A stretch of 64,000 bases of DNA from an uncultured Erythrobacter sp. (GTDB taxonomy: Bacteria; Pseudomonadota; Alphaproteobacteria; Sphingomonadales; Sphingomonadaceae), in the NCBI GenBank assembly GCA_947488325.1, contig CANKYZ010000009.1, positions 1 through 64,000 of the forward strand, written 5' to 3'. The translations under genes and the position numbers were made by a program. The notes under the pieces are model-generated. The model searched no databases. It was not told the DNA's origin and was given only the letters and a program-made list of their open reading frames with translations. This document shows positions 15,636-23,851 of the stretch, piece by piece (the first letter of the stretch is position 1; each line of letters opens with the position of its first letter).

Positions 15636-15674
15636 TTTTGAGTGCGGCGCGTCTACCAATTCCACCACAAGGGC
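15636..15674 (-). pseudogene. tRNA-Leu 5' half (truncated at anticodon loop)
   Basis: On the minus strand GCCCTTG, then the same 20-base D-arm block as the intact tRNA-Leu, then CGCCGCACTCAAAA gives the acceptor 5' strand, D-arm, 5' anticodon stem and loop (also CAA). After the loop all match is lost: no TGCGG stem partner, T-arm or CAAGGGC acceptor partner follows. Breakage exactly at the anticodon loop is what a tyrosine recombinase crossing over there would leave. The acceptor differs from the intact copy, so it is a different tRNA gene and not a simple duplication. Confidence 0.7.
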
Positions 15675-15826
15675 ACTGGGTAGAGCGGCGCTGTTAGCGA
15701 GGACTCTCGCAGCTGACAAGGTCAAGAAACGGCCTAAATTGCCGCAACGGTGACCGCTCGTCCGGAGCGACGCGATCTTTGATCGCATGAGTGCGGATAT
15801 CGCACCCTCCATTGGGTTGCAAAAAA

Positions 15827-16645
15827 TCAACGCAAACTGCCCGCTAGAACTTTGTGGAGTTTTGAATGCAAGGTCTGATTTGCGGCCAAAATCTGCTCCG
15901 AATGGACTGGATTGGAGCGTCCACGATAATCGCTGACAAAGCCGCCCGCTTCACGCACAAGCAAGCACCCTGCAGCTGTGTGCCAATCATTCAAACCGGT
16001 TTCCCAAAAACCATCAAAGCGTCCTTGAGCAACATAGGCAAGATCGAGCGATGCCGCGCCCAATCGACGAATTCCGTCAATCTCAGGACCGAGCGCACCG
16101 AAAATTCGGCTCCATTCGGCAAAGTCACCGTGACCTTGAGACGGAATTCCAGTGGCAATAAGCGCGTCAGACAGATGTGAACGCGCCGATACGCGCAGTC
16201 GGGCATCCATAAGCCAAGCACCGCGGGTCTTTTCTGCCCAATAGGTCTGATCGTTGACGGGGTGATAAATTACGGCGGCAGAGATTTCGCCCCAGCCTTT
16301 TCCGTCTAGGCGCGGTTCCTGCACTGCAATGCTGATCGCAAAATGCGGGATTCCGTGCATGAAATTGCTGGTTCCATCGAGAGGATCGACAATCCAGCGC
16401 GGTTTGTCTGGATCGCCTTCGATGATCCCTGCCTCTTCGAGCACAAATCCCCAACCAGGGCGCGCCACTGTCAGTTCGTCGTACAAGATGCGTTCTGACC
16501 TGATATCAGCTTTGGCAACAAAGTCCGCAGGGCCGTTGCGGCTCACCTGCAAATGTTCGATTTCGCCAAAATCACGCCGCAAACGTCCGCCTGCTTTGCG
16601 CGCGGCGCGTTCCATCACGCGGATAAGGCCTGAAAACATCGACAT
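15827..16645 (-). CDS. suhB: Inositol monophosphatase family protein (SuhB-like)
   Basis: The 272-aa enzyme has the IMPase signatures: E70-E71 in 'GFVLEEAG', 'WIVDPLDGTSNFMHGIPHF' at 84-102 with the two metal-binding aspartates, and D220 in 'LNDWHTAAGCLLVREAGG'. It hydrolyses inositol or related phosphates with Mg2+. In bacteria SuhB also acts in ribosomal RNA antitermination. It begins 6 bp after efp on the same strand, so the two are co-transcribed. A second family member lies at 51254. ATG 16639 is an alternative start two codons later. Confidence 0.9.
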   Translation of the reverse strand: MSMFSGLIRVMERAARKAGGRLRRDFGEIEHLQVSRNGPADFVAKADIRSERILYDELTVARPGWGFVLEEAGIIEGDPDKPRWIVDPLDGTSNFMHGIPHFAISIAVQEPRLDGKGWGEISAAVIYHPVNDQTYWAEKTRGAWLMDARLRVSARSHLSDALIATGIPSQGHGDFAEWSRIFGALGPEIDGIRRLGAASLDLAYVAQGRFDGFWETGLNDWHTAAGCLLVREAGGFVSDYRGRSNPVHSEQILAANQTLHSKLHKVLAGSLR

Positions 16646-16651
16646 ACTGGG

Positions 16652-17215
16652 TCAGCCCGCCTTACCGACATAGGTCTGTTCATAGACATCAACGATGATC
16701 CGGGTGCCGCTTCCGATATGCGGTGGGACCATGATGCGTACACCATTGTCGAGCAACGCTGGTTTGTAGCTTGATGAGGCGGTTTGTCCTTTAACCACGG
16801 CATCGGCTTCGACAATCTCGGCTTCGACCTGATTTGGAAGCTGCACGCTTATCGGTTTTTCTTCCCACAGTTCCAGCTGCGCCTGCATACCGTCTTGCAA
16901 GAAAGGCCGTGCATCGCCGAGCAGATCGACAGGCAGCATTATTTGTTCGTAATTCACCTGATCCATGAAAACGAGCATATCACCATCTTCATACAAGAAC
17001 TGATAATCGGCCGTATCCAGCCGCACCTTTTCAACCGTATCAGCGCTGCGGAAACGGACATTCGTTTTGCGGCCATCCTGCAGGTTCTTCATTTCAACCT
17101 GCATATAGGCACCGCCCTTACCCGGTTGAGTGTGCTGAATCTTGGCAACTTTCCAGATGCCTTTTTCATATTCGATGATGTTGCCCGGACGAATGTCGAC
17201 GCCGCTGATCTTCAT
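16652..17215 (-). CDS. efp: Translation elongation factor P
   Basis: The 187-aa EF-P starts at the ATG at 17215 ([16 protein letters not shown]). The track's 23-residue extension is not family-like. Domain I contains '[18 protein letters not shown]' with K33, the lysine at the loop tip that is beta-lysylated where EpmA exists. Domains II and III follow, ending '[20 protein letters not shown]'. EF-P relieves ribosome stalling at polyproline. It is followed by the suhB-like gene. The upstream gap to 17411 is a divergent promoter region. Confidence 0.97.
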   Translation of the reverse strand: MKISGVDIRPGNIIEYEKGIWKVAKIQHTQPGKGGAYMQVEMKNLQDGRKTNVRFRSADTVEKVRLDTADYQFLYEDGDMLVFMDQVNYEQIMLPVDLLGDARPFLQDGMQAQLELWEEKPISVQLPNQVEAEIVEADAVVKGQTASSSYKPALLDNGVRIMVPPHIGSGTRIIVDVYEQTYVGKAG

Positions 17216-17410
17216 ATGAATTGCTTTCTTTGGTGGGGTGGCGCGCACCGGTTTTACCGCGCGGCCCTTTGCAAGCGCGCCCAATAGCCGTTGATGAAGG
17301 TCACTTCAAGCGCGCTGGCCTTGCTACGTCCTTCACCAAACGCCTCGTGGTTAACGCATTGGCCTTCGCAATTGCACAATGCTATATAAATCGCGAAGGA
17401 TCCCTACCCC

Positions 17411-17821
17411 ATGAAGACCACTCATATTATTCTTTTGACGGCTTTTGCAGCTGGCCTAGCGGCTGTCGTGCCTGCGGTTGGTCAAGAAGACACCCAACAA
17501 AGTGCATCGCCAGCGCAGCCTACTTATGGTGGAGCGCTTCGCACTATGCCGCATGGCACCTATCAATGTGCGCTGCCAGGCGATGCCGGGGGGGCTGCAT
17601 ATATTGAACTGGCCGAAGAAAGTTTCCGCATATTCACCGCATCTCGATATGAAAGCATGAATGGTGCAGGAACCTATATCCTGCGCGGTAATGAGCTTAC
17701 CTTTACTCGCGGGCCCAAGAACGGCGAAAAATTTCAGCGAATTAGCGATAATCAATTGCGCAAGATCGGCGTCGATGGATCGCAAACCGAAGTGCTCTGT
17801 ACGCGCAGAGGTTCGCGCTAA
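17411..17821 (+). CDS. Exported protein of unknown function
   Basis: The 136-aa protein has a clear signal peptide (MKTTHIILLTAFAAGLAAVVPAVGQ). The mature part contains two cysteines, in 'GTYQCALPGDAGG' and the final 'VLCTRRGSR', probably a disulphide, around a small beta-rich domain. It is divergent from efp. A TTGGCC (17359) and TATATA (17383) pair with 18-bp spacing could be its promoter, and AAGGA precedes the ATG at 17411. I recognise no family. It is convergent with thiE, with only 6 bp between stops. Confidence 0.75.
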   Translation: MKTTHIILLTAFAAGLAAVVPAVGQEDTQQSASPAQPTYGGALRTMPHGTYQCALPGDAGGAAYIELAEESFRIFTASRYESMNGAGTYILRGNELTFTRGPKNGEKFQRISDNQLRKIGVDGSQTEVLCTRRGSR

Positions 17822-17827
17822 TTCTCG

Positions 17828-18472
17828 TTAGCCGTTGATTACCGCGCGAAAAGCCTCGATCGCGGCAACTTCATCACCATTCCAAACTCCGCCTGACACG
17901 GCTAGAAAATCTGCACCCGCTGCAACTAGCGGCGCACAGTTCGCTGATGTGATCCCACCAACAGCCACCAACGGGATTTCGAACAGCTCAACCCAAAATT
18001 CGATCATTTCCAAGGTTGGACGTTCCGCATCACCTTTATCCTTGGTCGTCGAAGGGAAGAATGCACCGAACGCGATGTAGTCAGCGCCGGCCTCGCCCGC
18101 TTCCATCGCCAAATGTTTAGACGCATGGCACGTCACACCGATCTGGGCCTCGTGGCCCAACTCTTCACGGACTTCTTTTGGATCGCCGTCATCTTGGCCA
18201 AGATGCACCCCGTCCGCCTTCAGTCGTTTGGCAAGCGCTACATCGTCATTCACAATAAAAGCCACGTCGTGCGTCGCGCAGATTTCTTGCAATGGTTCAG
18301 CAAGCCGCGCAGCATCGTGTTGGTCCAGATCTTTCACGCGGAATTGGAAGGCCGTGACCAACCCCTCCCCAGCGATCAATGCACGTTCAAGTCGTTGCGG
18401 AAAACCGCCCGACACATCGAGCGGGGAGATCAGGTATAATTGGGTCGCTATTTCTTTCATGCAGCGCGCCAT
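17828..18472 (-). CDS. thiE: Thiamine-phosphate synthase
   Basis: The 214-aa TIM-barrel enzyme joins hydroxymethylpyrimidine diphosphate and thiazole phosphate to thiamine phosphate. Motifs seen are 'FQFRVKDLD', 'FIVNDDVALAKRLKADGVHLGQDD' (pyrimidine/diphosphate site), 'GVTCHASKHLAMEAGEAGADYIAFGAFF' and 'PLVAVGGI'. ATG 18460 (MKEIATQLYLISP) is an equally likely start because neither has a strong ribosome site. No TPP riboswitch is apparent in the upstream 130 bases, and no other thi gene is nearby. Confidence 0.92.
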   Translation of the reverse strand: MARCMKEIATQLYLISPLDVSGGFPQRLERALIAGEGLVTAFQFRVKDLDQHDAARLAEPLQEICATHDVAFIVNDDVALAKRLKADGVHLGQDDGDPKEVREELGHEAQIGVTCHASKHLAMEAGEAGADYIAFGAFFPSTTKDKGDAERPTLEMIEFWVELFEIPLVAVGGITSANCAPLVAAGADFLAVSGGVWNGDEVAAIEAFRAVING

Positions 18473-18625
18473 AGCGGCATGAACTCACAACGCCAATAAA
18501 ACTGAAATATCAGGGCCTGCACATCAGACCGATATGGCTAACTGTCCAAGCACGGCACAGATCGAAAATTGGACCGACAAGGCCCCGCAATAACATGGTA
18601 TATGCCCTGTTAAGGAGTACGCCTG

Positions 18626-19027
18626 ATGTCTTGGTTGAACCGAATTCCCCTTGCAGCAATTGCAGCACTAGTGCTGATCGCAGCGCCCGCAAATGCGCAA
18701 GATTACATCACCGAAGATGTTGCCTTCTTTGAACGCGTCACTGTGGGTGAAATCGAAGTCACTCCATTCGGGATTGTGCGCGACCGGCGCTGTGCTGATA
18801 TCCGGTTCTGCACGCGCGAAAACACGCTAATAGTCTCAGTCCTGCTGCACAATTATCGCGGAGAAAACGAATTCGTTCTGAGGCTGGGCGAACCAACCGA
18901 AGTACCTGGCGGATTTCTAATCTTGCACGGTGCAGGCACCCGGCCCAGCCTTCGCGGCGCGATTCAACTAAGCGAATATGCGCTCACTTTGGAATTTGTC
19001 CCGCTAATCCTTGATTACGGGCGCTAG
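18626..19027 (+). CDS. Exported protein of unknown function
   Basis: The 133-aa protein starts at an ATG with AAGGAG eight bases upstream. The signal peptide ends near 'APANAQ'. The mature domain is about 108 aa with a likely disulphide between cysteines in 'DRRCADIRFCTREN' and a mostly beta pattern. It reads like a small periplasmic inhibitor or lipocalin-type fold, but I cannot name the family. It is convergent with the aldolase gene (12 bp between stops). Confidence 0.75.
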   Translation: MSWLNRIPLAAIAALVLIAAPANAQDYITEDVAFFERVTVGEIEVTPFGIVRDRRCADIRFCTRENTLIVSVLLHNYRGENEFVLRLGEPTEVPGGFLILHGAGTRPSLRGAIQLSEYALTLEFVPLILDYGR

Positions 19028-19039
19028 TCAGTTTGCCCA

Positions 19040-19930
19040 TTACCCAGCAACGCTGGCGGTGGCGATTTGATCGATTGCTTTGCCCAGTGTGTCATCAAAC
19101 TCATCGTCAGACTGACCTTTGCGTAAATCCTGCAAGAGACCGCGGCTGAAGCTTGCAATCATTCCGCGATTCTTGGCCAGTTTGGCGCACGCTTCATCGG
19201 TCGTGAAGCCACCTGAAAGCGCGACGACACGCAAAACATTGGGATGCTCAACCGCCGGGATGTAATGCCCCGGCTTGACCGGAATTGACAGTTTCAGCAT
19301 CACTTTGCGGCCTTCTGGCAACGCATCAAGACCCTTCATAATTTCGCCGAGTAGAATGTCTTCGCCCGCTTCACGGTCCGCGGCCGTGATATCATATTCG
19401 GGCTCCAGCATCGGCATCAGCCCCGCATCCACGATTTGATTGCCAACTTCGAATTGTTGAGCAACCAAATCGGCAATCCCGCTGGGGTTGGCCGATTTGA
19501 TCACCGAACGCATTTTTGTGCCGAACATGCCGTTGCGTAGCGACTTTTCGAGTAATGCAGGCAATTTATCGAGTGGCTTCATCATCTGAATGCCGCCTGC
19601 TTCATCAGTGAGACCTTGGTCAATCTTGATAAAGGGGACAATTCCGCGCGATTTCAGTGCATCGGCTGTAGATTGCCCTTCGACTTCGCTATCCATCGTT
19701 CTTTCAAACAGGATCGCGCCGATCACACGACCGCTTCCAAAGCATGGCGACGTGATAACCCGGCTGCGCATTCCATGGATTTGCGCGAACATTTCTTCAT
19801 CACCGGACCATTCGTGATCTTCGACGCCATACCCACGCAGTGCCTTTGGCGTGGAACCACCTGACTGATCGAGCGCTGCGATAAAGCCTTGTCCGCCTGC
19901 AATCTTAGCGGTCATTTGGTCGATGATCAT
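19040..19930 (-). CDS. fda: Fructose-bisphosphate aldolase, class I
   Basis: This 296-aa protein belongs to the bacterial class I aldolase family: 'FIAALDQSGGSTPKALRGYG' at the start, 'IGAILFERTMDSEVEG', 'GIVPFIKIDQGL' and the Schiff-base region 'KVMLKLSIPVKPGHYIP'. It cleaves fructose 1,6-bisphosphate into triose phosphates without a metal. It sits just downstream of the tkt-gap-pgk region on the same strand, separated by three other genes, so most of lower glycolysis is clustered here. Confidence 0.93.
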   Translation of the reverse strand: MIIDQMTAKIAGGQGFIAALDQSGGSTPKALRGYGVEDHEWSGDEEMFAQIHGMRSRVITSPCFGSGRVIGAILFERTMDSEVEGQSTADALKSRGIVPFIKIDQGLTDEAGGIQMMKPLDKLPALLEKSLRNGMFGTKMRSVIKSANPSGIADLVAQQFEVGNQIVDAGLMPMLEPEYDITAADREAGEDILLGEIMKGLDALPEGRKVMLKLSIPVKPGHYIPAVEHPNVLRVVALSGGFTTDEACAKLAKNRGMIASFSRGLLQDLRKGQSDDEFDDTLGKAIDQIATASVAG

Positions 19931-20018
19931 GGCGTAAGGGCGCCTTTCATTTACGTGATTGAACTATATGCGAGGGGCCTTAGCCAGCGCTTTCGATACT
20001 CGCAACTCTGTACCCATG

Positions 20019-20492
20019 TCAGCGTGGTTTGAACCGCCGAATAATGCCGGTAAAGCTAAGAACGGACTTACCATCGCCAGTTATCAAACCACGCACAAAA
20101 ATTGTCTTACCGCCTCCGCGTGTGACCTCGCCGCGTGCTTCCATCAACGCTCCTGGCCCAGCTGCGCCCAAAAAGTCACTCGACAGGTTCATCGTTACCG
20201 CATTGCCATCCTCAAGCTCATCTGTGGCGATGGCAAACAGTGCGAAATCAGCAAACGTCATCAGGCACCCACCATGCATAAAGCCGGCTCCGTTCATATG
20301 GCGGTTCTCTGCCCGGAACGCGCTGAGATAGGAGCCGTCCTCCTCTCGCCGCATAAAGAACGGACCTGATCGCGTTTCATACGGATCGTGATTCCAATGA
20401 TACCATCCTGCGAATTCGCCATCTTTACAGGCAACCGCATTGCCGTAACCGTATTCGGTGGTGTCTGCAGCTATTGGCGTTGTTTCGGTCAT
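20019..20492 (-). CDS. Hotdog-fold thioesterase (PaaI-like)
   Basis: The 157-aa protein has the PaaI/YdiI thioesterase pattern: 'NRHMNGAGFMHGGCLMTFADFALFAIA' (helix with the catalytic-site Asn/Gly/His region), 'TMNLSSDFLGAA' and 'ARGEVTRGGGKTIFVRGLIT'. It probably hydrolyses an acyl-CoA of unknown identity. Its ATG overlaps the stop of the 2OG-oxygenase gene by 4 bp (ATGA), so they are translationally coupled. Confidence 0.85.
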   Translation of the reverse strand: MTETTPIAADTTEYGYGNAVACKDGEFAGWYHWNHDPYETRSGPFFMRREEDGSYLSAFRAENRHMNGAGFMHGGCLMTFADFALFAIATDELEDGNAVTMNLSSDFLGAAGPGALMEARGEVTRGGGKTIFVRGLITGDGKSVLSFTGIIRRFKPR

Positions 20493-21142
20493 GAATTGGC
20501 GCCTTTTATGGGCTTTCGAACAGCAACCAAATTAATCGCGACCGAGATACGCGTGCCACTGCCATGAAACGGTCGCACACAATGTTGTAGCCAGCTGGGG
20601 AACATCACGATCAGACCGGTATAGGGCCGAACCAATGGCTCGTTATTCTGGGCAGCGCCAGCCTCATTCGTGAGCCGAAGATCAGGGGCGGTCATCCGAA
20701 CCATCGGCATGCGCGGATCGCTTAACTGCAGTTCCCCACCCAATGTAGGCTCTGCCGATCCTTCATAGCCATCATCAATATACGCCACGGCTGACCAAAA
20801 ACTGCCAGGGTGACAGTGATATTGGTTGGCATTGGTTGGGCCGGAAACATTGGCCCACATTTCAGGCACCCAGCTGTATTCACGGCCTTCTTTTGCACCA
20901 ACATTGACATGGGCGTCATCTGCCATCGTCATCGCCTTATGCGCCAATGCACGCGCTGCTTCGCCGCCCCATTCGATCATTTTGGTGTTTGAATGCCACC
21001 CACCCAAATTGCTGATCTGAACACCGGCACTGTCTCGCGCCTGTTCTGTCAAAATCGCATCGCGGAGCACGCGAATACCCTCTGGGCTTTGCAGACGGTC
21101 AATTACAAAGGGGGTAGCAAATAGGTGACGCGTTTCACTCAT
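20489..21142 (-). CDS. Putative 2-oxoglutarate/Fe(II) oxygenase (TIGR02466-like)
   Basis: The 217-aa protein resembles the uncharacterised 2OG-Fe(II) oxygenase family found in marine bacteria and phages: 'LFATPFVI' start, 'ISNLGGWHSNT', 'MWANVSGPTNANQYHCHPGSFWSAVAYI' with candidate iron-binding histidines, and 'GLIVMFPSWLQHCVRPFHGSGTRISVAINL' with the distal histidine and the arginine that binds 2-oxoglutarate. The substrate is unknown. It overlaps the thioesterase gene by 4 bp. Confidence 0.8.
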   Translation of the reverse strand: MSETRHLFATPFVIDRLQSPEGIRVLRDAILTEQARDSAGVQISNLGGWHSNTKMIEWGGEAARALAHKAMTMADDAHVNVGAKEGREYSWVPEMWANVSGPTNANQYHCHPGSFWSAVAYIDDGYEGSAEPTLGGELQLSDPRMPMVRMTAPDLRLTNEAGAAQNNEPLVRPYTGLIVMFPSWLQHCVRPFHGSGTRISVAINLVAVRKPIKGANS

Positions 21143-21182
21143 GATCTATCCCTATAATCCAAGTGCAGCCCAGAGCCACAAT

Positions 21183-21611
21183 TTAGCGCCAGAGCTGCAT
21201 TGCTCGGATCGCATCAAAGAGTTCGGTGCGTTTTTCGACGGGGGAAAGGCTGCGTTCTGCGAGCAACCATTTGCGGCGGACTGTGCCTCTGCGCCACAAA
21301 TCAGTGACAAGGAAATTGCCAGACCATACCTGCCGACCCAATCTCAACTCAAGCTCCACATGTGCAGAAAACCATACATTGTTGCCATATTTGCGCGCAG
21401 TCACTTCCTGAAAACGAAAGGACTCGCACAAGAATTCGTCTGCCATACCTGCAACAAAACTGGCCCGATCAAGCAAGACAGGCGGCTTGATCCCGAACAT
21501 GAAAATGCAATCACTTGAGACCATCGATTTGAAATCACGCGCGTCGCGGTGAACCCATGCCCGCATGAGCCGGTTTTCGAGAACCTCAAAGTTCTGTTCG
21601 ATGTCAGACAT
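21183..21611 (-). CDS. SnoaL/NTF2-like domain protein
   Basis: From ATG 21611 the product is 142 aa (MSDIEQNFEVLENRLMRAWV). The track's 18-residue extension lies inside pgk and is unlikely. The pattern of an N-terminal helix, 'RDFKSMVSSDCIFMFG', 'ASFVAGMADEF' and then beta strands (VWFSAHVELELRLG, WSGNFLVTDLWRR) fits the DUF4440/SnoaL cone fold. Function is unknown. It overlaps the end of pgk by 8 bp and so sits in the glycolytic operon. Confidence 0.7.
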   Translation of the reverse strand: MSDIEQNFEVLENRLMRAWVHRDARDFKSMVSSDCIFMFGIKPPVLLDRASFVAGMADEFLCESFRFQEVTARKYGNNVWFSAHVELELRLGRQVWSGNFLVTDLWRRGTVRRKWLLAERSLSPVEKRTELFDAIRAMQLWR

Positions 21612-22812
21612 TGCTGGCAACCAAGGCTGCAACGCCAGGCAGTTCTTTGCCTTCCATCCATTCAAGGAATGCGCCGCCAGCGGTTGAGATATATGTCACA
21701 TCATTGGTGACCCCCGCTTGAGCCAGCGCCGCGACAGTGTCTCCGCCACCAGCCACACTGATGAGCGAGCCTTCCGATGTCAGCGCCGCCGCTGTTCGGG
21801 CAAGTGCTACCGTGGCGGCGTCAAATGGCTCTGTCTCAAACGCTCCAAGCGGGCCGTTCCACACCAGTGTCCGGCAAGTCTTGAGCACATCAGCCAATGC
21901 TTCAACCGCGCTGGCACCAATGTCCAAAATCATCTCATCTTCAGCGACTTCGTGGACGTTGCATGTCCGCAGGCTGGGTGGGTTTGCAGTGAATTCTTTC
22001 GACACGACCACGTCATAAGGCAGGTGCACAGTGCAGCCCGCATGATCAGCGGCGTCCAAAATGCGCGAGGCAGTGTCGGTGAGATCATGTTCACAAAGCG
22101 ACTTACCCACATTCACCCCGCGCGCTGCAAGGAATGTGTTCGCCATGCCGCCGCCAATGATCAGATGCTGGACCCGTCCGACGAGATTTTCGAGCACACC
22201 AAGCTTACTCGACACCTTAGCCCCGCCAACAACCGCAGCAACAGGAGCCTCAGGATTGCCAAGTGCTGCATCGAGCGCCTTCAATTCTGCTTCCATCGCG
22301 CGGCCTGCATAAGACGGCAGGAAGTGCGTGATGCCCTCTGTCGAAGCATGGGCGCGGTGTGCAGCACTGAACGCGTCATTCACAAAGAAATCGCCATGCG
22401 CTGCGATGGCCTGCGCTAAGCTGGAGTCATTGGTATCCTCGCCCGGCCAAAACCGCGTGTTGTCGAGCAAACCAATATCGCCATCGGCCAAGATGCCGAT
22501 CGACTGTTCGACCACTGGACCGGCAATTTCTGGGATGAACATCAGTTCCTTGCCCAGCACTTCTTCGACATCACCCACGACCATGCTGGTCGAAAGCATC
22601 GAAGACCGCTTTCCGCCCGGACGCCCGAAATGCGCGAGCAGCAGCACTTTCGCGCCGCGCTCGCTCAGTTCGAGAATGGTCGGTTTAACGGCCTCAACCC
22701 GCGTAACGTCAGTTGCCGACCCGCCATTCATCGGCAGATTCAGATCAACGCGGACAAGAGCGACCATCCCCGTCACGTCACCCAGATCATCAAGCGTTTT
22801 GAATGCGGCCAT
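21604..22812 (-). CDS. pgk: Phosphoglycerate kinase
   Basis: The 402-aa cytosolic glycolytic enzyme transfers phosphate from 1,3-bisphosphoglycerate to ADP. Visible are the substrate site 'ALVRVDLNLPMNGG', 'LLLAHFGRPGGKRS', 'LLDNTRFWPGEDTND', 'VVGGAKVSSKLGVLENLVGRVQHLIIGGGMANTF', and the nucleotide site 'LVWNGPLGAFE' and 'SVAGGGDTVAAL'. It lies 13 bp downstream of gap on the same strand. Confidence 0.98.
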   Translation of the reverse strand: MAAFKTLDDLGDVTGMVALVRVDLNLPMNGGSATDVTRVEAVKPTILELSERGAKVLLLAHFGRPGGKRSSMLSTSMVVGDVEEVLGKELMFIPEIAGPVVEQSIGILADGDIGLLDNTRFWPGEDTNDSSLAQAIAAHGDFFVNDAFSAAHRAHASTEGITHFLPSYAGRAMEAELKALDAALGNPEAPVAAVVGGAKVSSKLGVLENLVGRVQHLIIGGGMANTFLAARGVNVGKSLCEHDLTDTASRILDAADHAGCTVHLPYDVVVSKEFTANPPSLRTCNVHEVAEDEMILDIGASAVEALADVLKTCRTLVWNGPLGAFETEPFDAATVALARTAAALTSEGSLISVAGGGDTVAALAQAGVTNDVTYISTAGGAFLEWMEGKELPGVAALVASNV

Positions 22813-22825
22813 TATTTTGCGCCTT

Positions 22826-23836
22826 TTAGAGAAACTTCGCCATCACACCGGCAGTGTCGATCATGCGGTTGGAAAAACCCCACTCATTGTCATACCAACT
22901 GACAACGCGCGCCAATTTGCCTTCCATGACGGAAGTTTCGAGGCTGTCCACGGTCGAGCTGGCCGGATGATGGTTGAAATCGGAAGAGACAAGCGGCTGG
23001 TCGGTGTAATCGAGAACACTGGCCATCGGGCCAGCTTCCGAAGCCGTCTTCAATGCCGCGTTGAGTTCTTCTGCGGTCGTATCACGGCCCGGCTGGAACG
23101 TTAGATCGACGAGCGACACATTCGGAGTTGGCACGCGGATCGAAGAACCATCAAGCTTGCCCGCCAATTCTGGCAAAACCAGACCAACCGCGCGTGCTGC
23201 GCCAGTGGTAGTCGGGATCATATTCTGCGCGCCGCCGCGTGCGCGGCGCATATCGCTATGCATCTGGTCCAGCATGCGCTGATCATTGGTGTAAGAGTGA
23301 ATTGTGGTCATGAAGCCACGCTCAATACCAACAAGATCGTTCAGCACCTTCGCAACCGGTGACAGGCAATTGGTTGTACAGCTTGCATTGGAGACAATCA
23401 CATCATCAGCAGTCAACACGTCGTGGTTCACACCGTAAACGATGGTCGCGGACACGTTCTTTGCTGGAGCAGAGATCAAAACCCGTTTTGCGCCCGCGGT
23501 GATGTGAGGCGCGGCAGCCTCGTGGCTTTGGAAGAAGCCTGTGCATTCCAAAACAATGTCGATGCCCTGTGCAGCATGCGGCAGATTGCCGGGGTCACGC
23601 TCGCTCGTCACAGCAATGCTCTTGCCATTCACGATAATCGCGCCGTCTCCGACCTTTACCGTGCCGGGGAAGCGGCCATGGGTGCTGTCATACTGGAACA
23701 ATAGCGCGTTAGATTTGGTGTCGGCCAGATCGTTGATCGAGATTAATTCAAGATCATCGTCGTTACGCTCCAAAATGGCGCGCGCTACAAGCCGCCCGAT
23801 GCGGCCAAAACCGTTGATTGCAACCTTCGTCGCCAT
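22826..23836 (-). CDS. gap: Glyceraldehyde-3-phosphate dehydrogenase, type I
   Basis: The 336-aa enzyme has the NAD-binding start 'VAINGFGRIGRLVARAILE', the catalytic 'VSNASCTTNCLSPVAKVLND' with the active-site cysteine, 'GRFPGTVKVGDGAIIVNGK', and 'SWYDNEWGFSNRMIDTAGVM' near the end. It oxidises glyceraldehyde 3-phosphate to 1,3-bisphosphoglycerate. It lies 15 bp downstream of tkt and 13 bp upstream of pgk. Confidence 0.98.
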   Translation of the reverse strand: MATKVAINGFGRIGRLVARAILERNDDDLELISINDLADTKSNALLFQYDSTHGRFPGTVKVGDGAIIVNGKSIAVTSERDPGNLPHAAQGIDIVLECTGFFQSHEAAAPHITAGAKRVLISAPAKNVSATIVYGVNHDVLTADDVIVSNASCTTNCLSPVAKVLNDLVGIERGFMTTIHSYTNDQRMLDQMHSDMRRARGGAQNMIPTTTGAARAVGLVLPELAGKLDGSSIRVPTPNVSLVDLTFQPGRDTTAEELNAALKTASEAGPMASVLDYTDQPLVSSDFNHHPASSTVDSLETSVMEGKLARVVSWYDNEWGFSNRMIDTAGVMAKFL

Positions 23837-23851
23837 AATAAAGACTCCCGT

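Noticed and set aside
15394-15753. 119-aa plus-strand ORF with 'VGIEPTLLAERDFESRASTNSTTPA'
   Set aside because: It is the antisense translation of the tRNA-Leu gene and the broken tRNA-Leu, a well-known false ORF type.
18473-18625. TPP riboswitch upstream of thiE
   Set aside because: No thi-box core sequence was found on the minus strand in this gap.
22328-23104. 258-aa plus-strand ORF and other long ORFs opposite pgk, gap, tkt and addAB
   Set aside because: Shadows of strongly supported minus-strand genes, a common effect of GC-rich coding sequence.
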